Assembly (NCBI GenBank): GCA_944387495.1
Contig: CALXFD010000021.1
Span: 1-35,658 of the forward strand
DNA: 35,658 nucleotides
Direction: 5' to 3'
Origin: an uncultured Clostridia bacterium
Lineage (GTDB): Bacteria; Bacillota; Clostridia; TANB77; CAG-508
A program made the translations under genes and the position numbers. Below are positions 30,586-35,658 of this stretch, in pieces (the stretch's first letter is position 1; the number at the start of each line of letters is the position of its first letter). A model generated the notes under the pieces. That model was not told where the DNA came from. It ran no database searches and saw only the letters and a program-made list of their open reading frames with translations.

Positions 30586-31878
30586 ATGAAAAATAAAATT
30601 TTAAAAATACTTGGAGGATTAGTAGTAGCAATTCTGATTTCACAATATAATGTTGCAGTATTTGCAAATGAAGTAACAGATTTGCAAAATAAACAATCAG
30701 ATAATGAAGAAAAAATTAATGAGGCAAAAGAGCAAAAAGAACAAGTAACACAAGAAAAATCAGACACTCAAAAACAAGTAGATGAATTAAATAACCAGAT
30801 TTCAAGTTATGAAAGTGAAATTGGAGATTTAGATGTTAAAATAACAAATCTAAATACTCAAATCCAAGATGCAGAAAATACACTTAATCAAAAACAAGAA
30901 AACTATGATAAACAACAAAAATTATTAGAAGAAAGATTAGTTGCAACATATGAAGCAGGAGAAACTTCATATTTAGATGTATTATTATCATCTGATAGTA
31001 TAACAGACCTAATATCAAATTATTATCTTGTTTCTGAGATAGCAAACCATGATTTAGAATTAATGGATAATATCAAAAAAGAACAAAAAGAAATAGAAGA
31101 ATCAAAAGCAACATTAGAAACAAGCAAACAAGATTTAGCAAATTCAAAAGCAGAAAAAGAAAGCAAATCACAAGAATTACAAGTTGCAAGAACAGAAAAA
31201 AGTAAATATGTATCACAATTATCAGCAGAAGAACAAGACTTACAAGAAGAAATTGACCAATTAACAAAAGACAATCAACAAATTCTTAATGATATAAAAA
31301 TAGCACAACAAAAATATCAAAAACAATTAGAAGAACTAAAAAACAAAGCAAACAGTTCTAACAATAGTTCATCATCAGGAGGAAGCTCATCAAGTGGAGG
31401 TTCTTCATCATCAGGTGGTAGTTCATCATCAAGTGGAGGCTCAAACAGTTCAGCATCTAATCCAGGAGGATTTATAGTACCAATAAATTATAACTATATT
31501 TCATGTAATGGATATTATTCAAGTGGTAAATTCCATGGAGCAATAGATTATGCAGCAAGCTCAGGAACACCAGTATATGCAGCAGCAGATGGAGTAGTTA
31601 TGACAGTAAAAAGTATGACAACTAGTTATGGAACACATGTAGTTATACAACATGCAAATGGATTACAAACATGGTATGCTCACGGAACACCAGGTTCAGT
31701 AACAGTAACACCTGGACAAATAGTATCACAAGGACAAGTAATAATGAAAAGTGGAAATTCAGGAAATTCACAAGGACCACATTTACATTTTGAAGTAAGA
31801 AAATCACCATATAATTACAGTTATAGTGCCACAAAATATGGAGATGACAGCAGAGTAAACCCTAATGCATATTTCTAA
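30586..31878 (+). CDS. M23 (LytM) peptidase with coiled coil, copy 3
   Basis: A 430-residue paralog with signal peptide (about 1-27), coiled coil (about 28-260), a 45-residue Ser/Gly linker (SSSGGSSSSGGSSSS repeats, about 265-305) and a C-terminal LytM domain. Catalytic residues are seen: H and D in FHGAIDYAAS, H in TWYAHGTPG, H-x-H in GPHLHFEVR. ATG 30586 follows GGGAGG; the upstream in-frame ATG at 30556 is before this site. Its stop codon lies at the left arm of a repeat at 31878. The long flexible linker suggests the enzyme reaches farther into the wall than its sisters. Confidence 0.9.
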   Translation: MKNKILKILGGLVVAILISQYNVAVFANEVTDLQNKQSDNEEKINEAKEQKEQVTQEKSDTQKQVDELNNQISSYESEIGDLDVKITNLNTQIQDAENTLNQKQENYDKQQKLLEERLVATYEAGETSYLDVLLSSDSITDLISNYYLVSEIANHDLELMDNIKKEQKEIEESKATLETSKQDLANSKAEKESKSQELQVARTEKSKYVSQLSAEEQDLQEEIDQLTKDNQQILNDIKIAQQKYQKQLEELKNKANSSNNSSSSGGSSSSGGSSSSGGSSSSSGGSNSSASNPGGFIVPINYNYISCNGYYSSGKFHGAIDYAASSGTPVYAAADGVVMTVKSMTTSYGTHVVIQHANGLQTWYAHGTPGSVTVTPGQIVSQGQVIMKSGNSGNSQGPHLHFEVRKSPYNYSYSATKYGDDSRVNPNAYF

Positions 31879-31912
31879 ATGAGACATTGGGGACGTGTCA
31901 AATCGTCTCATT
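31878..31912. repeat. Hairpin repeat with GGGGACGTGTC core
   Basis: AATGAGAC (31878-31885) and GTCTCATT (31905-31912) enclose a loop with GGGGACGTGTC. The core resembles the GGGGACGTTTCC of the repeats at the window ends, so it may be a relative of the same dispersed family. No T run follows, so it is not a standard terminator. Confidence 0.6.
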
Positions 31913-32225
31913 AAAATATAAATTATCAAGTTCTTTATAAAAATATAAAAGATATTTTAAAATTTTATTAGGAAAGTATATAAAAAAGTAATTATGATTT
32001 TATAAAAAATTTATATACTTTCCTATAATATAAAAATATATATTTATAAATGTTAATATATAAATATTTTGATGTGAACTATGTTGCACTTCAAGATATT
32101 TATATATTAGCTTTTAGAAGTAATAAATATAAATAAAATCAATCTTATAATTTTACTATATGAAATATTATTAAATATGTAATATATTATTTATCATAAT
32201 AATAAAATTTGAAGGGAATGAGCAC
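31913..32225. other. AT-rich gap before ctpA with a 15-bp inverted repeat
   Basis: No gene is seen in this 313-base stretch. AGGAAAGTATATAAA (31970-31984) is the exact reverse complement of 32010-32024, with a 25-base loop. It lacks a T run, so it is more likely an operator-like or foldback sequence than a terminator. Several TATAAT-like strings exist near 32130-32200, but no clear promoter can be chosen for ctpA. Confidence 0.55.
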
Positions 32226-33443
32226 ATGGAAGAGAAAAAAAGATATAAAGTTTACAAAATTATAATGTTAGTTGTATTAGTAGCATTTATTACATTTATG
32301 CTAACATCAATAGGATTTTATCAATATTTTGTAAAAGGTGATAGCTTAAATAAATATTTATCATTTATGACATCAGATGAATCTAATGATATAACAACTC
32401 AATTAGATACATATAGAAAAATAATTGATAAATATTATTTAGGAGAAGTAAATGAAGAAGATTTAAAAGAAGGAGCAATCAAAGGATATATAGAAGGACT
32501 AGGAGACCCATATACAGAATATATATCAAAAGAAGATATGGAAGAATATATGGAAGATACAAAAGGAAATTTTGTTGGAATAGGTATATATATGGTACAA
32601 GATACTGAGGAAGACAAAATAATGGTATTATCTCCAATAAAAGGAAGTCCAGCAGAAAAAGCAGGTATAAAATCAGGAGATTATATAATAGAAGTAGATG
32701 GAGAAGAATGTAAAGCAGAAGATATGACAGCAATATCTAATAAAATAAAAGGAGAAGAAGGAACTACTGTAAAATTAAAAATACAAAGAGATAATGAAAC
32801 ATTAGATTTTGAAATAAAAAGAGAAAATGTAACAGTAAATCCAGTTGAAGGAGAAGTATTAGAAAATAATATAGGATATATAGAATTCTCTTCATTTGAT
32901 GAAAATACAGCAGAAGGATTTAAATCAAAATTTGAAGAATTAAAAAATCAAGGAATACAATCTCTAATAATAGATTTAAGAAATAATGGTGGAGGAATAG
33001 TAGACGAAGCATTAGAAATAGCAGGATATATTGCAGATAAAGATTCAGTATTATTATATGAAGTAAATAAAGATAATGAAGAAGAAGTTAAGAAATCTGA
33101 AAATGAACCAATAATAAATATGCCAATAGTAATATTAACAAATGAAAATACTGCAAGCTCATCAGAAATATTAGCAGGGGCATTAAAAGACTTAGGGAAA
33201 GCTAAAATAGTAGGAACAAAAACATATGGAAAAGGAGTAATACAACAAATATTATCACTACCAGATGGAAGTGGAATAAAAATAACATCAGAAAAATATT
33301 TAACACCAAATAAAACAGAAATAAACAAAGTTGGAATTACACCAGACGAAGTAGTAGAATTACCAGACACAGTTAAAAACGTATTAAATGTAGAAAGAAA
33401 AGATGATACACAATTACAAAAAGCAATTGAAATGTTAAAATAA
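32226..33443 (+). CDS. ctpA: Carboxy-terminal processing protease CtpA (S41)
   Basis: A 405-residue membrane-anchored protease. One N-terminal membrane segment (about 10-32), then an S41 N-terminal region (KIIDKYYLGEVNEEDL), a PDZ domain (about 100-190, with GIGIYMV and SPAEKAGIKSGDYIIEVDG) and the catalytic domain. The Ser-Lys pair is in NENTASSSEIL (Ser near 309) and KTYGKGVIQ (Lys near 335). Such proteases degrade or process cell-envelope proteins, including M23-type hydrolases in other bacteria. Placing it directly after three M23 genes suggests the same job here, though this is inference. The start is ATG 32226, with GAAGGGAATGAG upstream. Confidence 0.93.
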   Translation: MEEKKRYKVYKIIMLVVLVAFITFMLTSIGFYQYFVKGDSLNKYLSFMTSDESNDITTQLDTYRKIIDKYYLGEVNEEDLKEGAIKGYIEGLGDPYTEYISKEDMEEYMEDTKGNFVGIGIYMVQDTEEDKIMVLSPIKGSPAEKAGIKSGDYIIEVDGEECKAEDMTAISNKIKGEEGTTVKLKIQRDNETLDFEIKRENVTVNPVEGEVLENNIGYIEFSSFDENTAEGFKSKFEELKNQGIQSLIIDLRNNGGGIVDEALEIAGYIADKDSVLLYEVNKDNEEEVKKSENEPIINMPIVILTNENTASSSEILAGALKDLGKAKIVGTKTYGKGVIQQILSLPDGSGIKITSEKYLTPNKTEINKVGITPDEVVELPDTVKNVLNVERKDDTQLQKAIEMLK

Positions 33444-33464
33444 TGAAAATAATAGGAGGATGCT

Positions 33465-34052
33465 ATGAATTTAGCAAATAAATTAACAATATTTAGAGTA
33501 ATATTAGTTCCAATAATGGTTATAATACCTTTATTAGGCATAGATACACAAATATGGGGAATACCACTAACATGGATTTTAGTAGATATTATATTTATAA
33601 TAGCTTCAATAACAGATAAATTAGACGGTTATATAGCAAGAAGCAGAAATCAAGTAACAACATTTGGAAAATTTTTAGACCCATTAGCAGATAAAATTTT
33701 AGTAATATCAGCACTAATCTTATTAGTAGAAATAAATAGAATTCCATCATGGATAGCAATAATAGTACTTGCAAGAGAATTTATGGTTTCTGGATATAGA
33801 TTAGTAGCAATGGAAAAAGGCGGAAAAGTAATAGCAGCATCAAAATGGGGAAAAATAAAAACAGTAACACAAATGCTAGCAATAATATTAGCATTTATTG
33901 ATACAAACTCATTTTGTGCATGCTTATCAGGAAATTTAACAGGAGGAGAACTAATACTAAATTCAATAGTATCAATAATGCTCATTGTTCAAACAATTGC
34001 AACCATATTTTCAGGAATTAATTATATGAAAGATTTTAAAAGCATCTTATAA
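33465..34052 (+). CDS. pgsA: CDP-diacylglycerol-glycerol-3-phosphate 3-phosphatidyltransferase
   Basis: A 195-residue membrane enzyme that makes phosphatidylglycerophosphate, the first step to phosphatidylglycerol and cardiolipin. The CDP-alcohol phosphotransferase motif D-x2-DG-x2-AR-x8-G-x3-D-x3-D is complete, beginning TDKLDGYIARSRNQ and continuing GKFLDPLADK (about residues 46-71). Four to six membrane segments are evident. The length is usual for the family. A strong AGGAGG site precedes the ATG, 21 bases after ctpA, so it may be co-transcribed. Confidence 0.94.
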   Translation: MNLANKLTIFRVILVPIMVIIPLLGIDTQIWGIPLTWILVDIIFIIASITDKLDGYIARSRNQVTTFGKFLDPLADKILVISALILLVEINRIPSWIAIIVLAREFMVSGYRLVAMEKGGKVIAASKWGKIKTVTQMLAIILAFIDTNSFCACLSGNLTGGELILNSIVSIMLIVQTIATIFSGINYMKDFKSIL

Positions 34053-34118
34053 AACTACAAAATAATATAATAAAACCAAATTTATGATTATATTCGTAAT
34101 AGTTGGTCAGTTTAAAAG

Positions 34119-34154
34119 AAAAAGTAAAATTTGTATTGACAAATTTTACTTTTT
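34119..34154 (+). terminator. 16-bp perfect inverted repeat, likely terminator of pgsA
   Basis: AAAAAGTAAAATTTGT (34119-34134) and its exact complement (34139-34154) enclose a 4-base loop; the right arm ends in five T. It acts like an intrinsic terminator, although the stem is AT-rich. The loop and right arm contain the TTGACA of the greA promoter, so termination and initiation share sequence here. Confidence 0.65.
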
Positions 34155-34164
34155 GCCGTAATAT
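34136..34164 (+). promoter_or_regulatory. Sigma-A promoter of greA
   Basis: Perfect TTGACA (34136-34141), 17 bases, TAATAT (34159-34164), 45 bases ahead of the greA start. It is one of the best promoter matches in the window. Confidence 0.75.
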
Positions 34165-34208
34165 ATTAAAGTACAAAAAATACTGAAACTTTTGAGGAGG
34201 AGATTACT

Positions 34209-34685
34209 ATGGAAGAAAAGGAAGTAATATTAACACAAGAGGGGTATGATAAATTAGAAAAGGAATTAAATTATTTAAAAACAGATAAAAGAGCAGATAT
34301 AGCAGATAGAATAAAAGTAGCATTAGGTTTTGGAGATTTATCTGAAAACTCAGAATATGACGAAGCTAAAAATGCACAAGCAGAAAATGAAGTAAAAATA
34401 GCAGAATTAGAAAATAAATTAAGACATGCTAAAATAATTGATGAAAAAGATATAGACACAGAGACAGTACAAATAGGAAATATAGTAAAAGTATTAGATG
34501 TAGAATTTGATGAAAAAATAGAATATACAATAGTAGGTTCAACAGAAGTTAATTTAGCTGAAAATAAAATTTCCAATGAATCACCATTAGGAGAAGCTTT
34601 ATTAGGAGCTAAGAAAAATCAAACAGTAGAAGTAAAAGCACCAGCAGGTGTAATGAAATATAAAATTTTATCAATAAAAAAATAG
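34209..34685 (+). CDS. greA: Transcript cleavage factor GreA
   Basis: GreA rescues backtracked RNA polymerase by stimulating cleavage of the transcript's 3' end. The 158-residue product has the N-terminal coiled coil ([17 protein letters not shown] to about residue 75) with the tip acidic pair in [14 protein letters not shown], and a C-terminal FKBP-like domain ([23 protein letters not shown]). Length and motifs are standard. A strong GAGGAGG site is 5-8 bases before the ATG. Confidence 0.96.
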   Translation: MEEKEVILTQEGYDKLEKELNYLKTDKRADIADRIKVALGFGDLSENSEYDEAKNAQAENEVKIAELENKLRHAKIIDEKDIDTETVQIGNIVKVLDVEFDEKIEYTIVGSTEVNLAENKISNESPLGEALLGAKKNQTVEVKAPAGVMKYKILSIKK

Positions 34686-34714
34686 AAATATGTTAATATA
34701 ATTTATTATTTTAT

Positions 34715-34762
34715 AACAAATAAACCATATGCTTTTAACATTATGCATATGGTTTATTTGTT
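34715..34762. terminator. Bidirectional terminator between greA and deoD
   Basis: AACAAATAAACCATATGC (34715-34732) is the exact reverse complement of 34745-34762, an 18-bp perfect stem with a 12-base loop. It lies between two convergent genes and can end both transcripts. Confidence 0.8.
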
Positions 34763-34774
34763 AAAGAATATATA

Positions 34775-35494
34775 TTAATATTTTAAACTATTTAAAGCAA
34801 TTAATATCATATCATCAAGTCCTTTTTCTCTTTGTTCAGTTGTAGCGACATCTTTAATAAATTTAGAATCGACAACACTCATTAAACAAGAAGCATTTTT
34901 ATTAAGCAATTTTGCAACATAGAATAAAGCAAAGGCCTCCATTTCAGCACTAACTGGATTAAAATTTTCAGGGATTCTACTTAAAAATTTATTAACATCT
35001 GTCATATATACATCAAAACAATCAGTGCATACAGTATTTCCTGATACAATATCTATATTAAGTTCATGTGCAGATTTTTCAAGTTTTTCGTTAAGAATAT
35101 TGCTAGAATTTACAATATGACAATTATCATTATTTAAAGTAAGAGCAAAATTGCCTTCTGAAAAAACATTTTCAGAAAGAATAATATCAAATAATTTTAA
35201 ATCAGGTTTATAAGCTCCACATGAGCCAATTCTTATAATATTCTCAACATTATAAAATTTAAACAATTCATAAGAATAAATACCCATGCTAGGCATACCC
35301 ATACCAGATGCCATGATAGTTACTTCAATTCCTTTATAATGGCCAGTAAAAGCATACATTCCTCTTACTTGGTTGACCAATTTATAATCATCTAAAAATT
35401 TTTCAGCAATATATTTTGCACGAAGTGGATCTCCTGGCATAATAACAGTTTTTGCAATATCACCTATATTTGCTTCATTATGTGGTGTAGACAT
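34775..35494 (-). CDS. deoD: Purine nucleoside phosphorylase DeoD
   Basis: This trimer-of-dimers phosphorylase splits purine (deoxy)nucleosides with phosphate for salvage. The 239-residue product has the family start TPHNEANIGDIAKTVIMPGDPLRAKYIAE (phosphate-binding Gly and Arg in GDPLRAK), then GSCGAY, the nucleoside-binding SAEMEAFALF and a C-terminal VVDSK...EQREKGL with the catalytic Asp and Arg positions. The start is the ATG at complement 35492-35494, 7 bases after AAGGAGG; the ATG at 35500 is only one base from it. On the minus strand a TATAAT (complement 35520-35525) lies upstream but has no clear -35. Confidence 0.95.
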   Translation of the reverse strand: MSTPHNEANIGDIAKTVIMPGDPLRAKYIAEKFLDDYKLVNQVRGMYAFTGHYKGIEVTIMASGMGMPSMGIYSYELFKFYNVENIIRIGSCGAYKPDLKLFDIILSENVFSEGNFALTLNNDNCHIVNSSNILNEKLEKSAHELNIDIVSGNTVCTDCFDVYMTDVNKFLSRIPENFNPVSAEMEAFALFYVAKLLNKNASCLMSVVDSKFIKDVATTEQREKGLDDMILIALNSLKY

Positions 35495-35570
35495 ATACAT
35501 ACCTCCTTGAAATTAAGATATTATAAGTATATCATAGAAGCTAACTTGTGCCTAGTCCAAATTGTAAATT

Positions 35571-35604
35571 GAGGAAAATTGGGGAAAATTGGGGAAAATT
35601 GGGG
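35571..35604 (+). repeat. 10-bp tandem repeat leading into the terminal repeat
   Basis: GGGGAAAATT occurs twice exactly (35581-35600), preceded by a one-base variant (GAGGAAAATT at 35571-35580) and followed by GGGG. It borders the terminal repeat, which shares its GGGG start. Confidence 0.8.
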
Positions 35605-35658
35605 ACGTTTCCTTTTGGACATTTGTGTCTAACTAGGGACGTTTCCTTTTGGACATTT
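35596..35658. repeat. Dispersed repeat, right copy
   Basis: It is the exact reverse complement of 15-77. It reads GGGGACGTTTCC, TTTTGGACATTT, GTGTCTAACTA, then a second GGGACGTTTCC copy, and runs to the last base. The repeat probably continues outside the window. Confidence 0.85.

Noticed and set aside
32948..33541. A 197-codon minus-strand frame across the ends of ctpA and pgsA.
   Set aside because: Both + strand genes here have complete conserved motifs; the reverse frame is a shadow.

Overview
The window is very AT-rich DNA from a low-GC, Gram-positive, probably endospore-forming member of the Clostridia. The support is the infC-rpmI-rplT, whiA and spoVA genes, strong AAGGAGG-type ribosome binding sites, and prepilins whose conserved start (KGITLIALVI) is typical of clostridial genomes. 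The genetic code looks standard, with TAA, TAG and TGA all used as stops. The window begins and ends in the same 63-bp repeat in opposite orientation, so its ends may be assembly breaks at a dispersed repeat.

Layout. 1-4.5 kb: housekeeping genes on + (prmC with a one-base frameshift, whiA, hemW, then infC-rpmI-rplT behind a leader with an attenuator; infC has no ATG and apparently starts at ATA). 4.5-6.8 kb: a minus-strand sporulation operon, dodecin-like gene-spoVAC-spoVAD-spoVAE, for dipicolinate movement in spores. 6.9-7.0 kb: tRNA-Ser(GCT). About 7.1-12.1 kb: a small integrated mobile element with a DUF6809-like gene, an XRE repressor beside a triple direct-repeat operator, a membrane protein, an HUH rolling-circle-type Rep, an excisionase-like HTH protein and a tyrosine integrase; its exact ends were not resolved. 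12.19-12.41 kb: a 218-bp imperfect palindrome, then rsmB.

14.1-24.4 kb: a complete-looking Gram-positive type IV pilus operon: a PilM-PilN fusion, PilO, a small PilP-like protein, three tandem prepilins, prepilin peptidase, two minor prepilins, the PilB and PilT ATPases and the PilC platform protein. Three ATATTACA repeats at 11-bp spacing sit just upstream of its likely promoter and look like an activator site. The PilMNO(P) proteins would form the inner scaffold, PilC the platform, PilB and PilT would drive extension and retraction, and the peptidase would process the five prepilins.

24.4-26.3 kb: a ROK-family sugar kinase and the C-terminal half of a split transketolase. 26.5-33.4 kb: a cell-wall remodelling block, ftsE-ftsX followed by three tandem secreted coiled-coil M23 (LytM) peptidases and then a CtpA-type protease. 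FtsEX probably controls one or more of the M23 enzymes. 33.5-35.5 kb: pgsA, greA and, convergent on the minus strand, deoD.

The parts most worth following up are the pilus locus (fused PilMN, pilins without Glu5, a divergent peptidase, phased operator), the minimal HUH-Rep integrative element, the FtsEX/triple-M23/Ctp block, and the repeats and foldback structures between genes. All identifications are by reading motifs; no database search was run.
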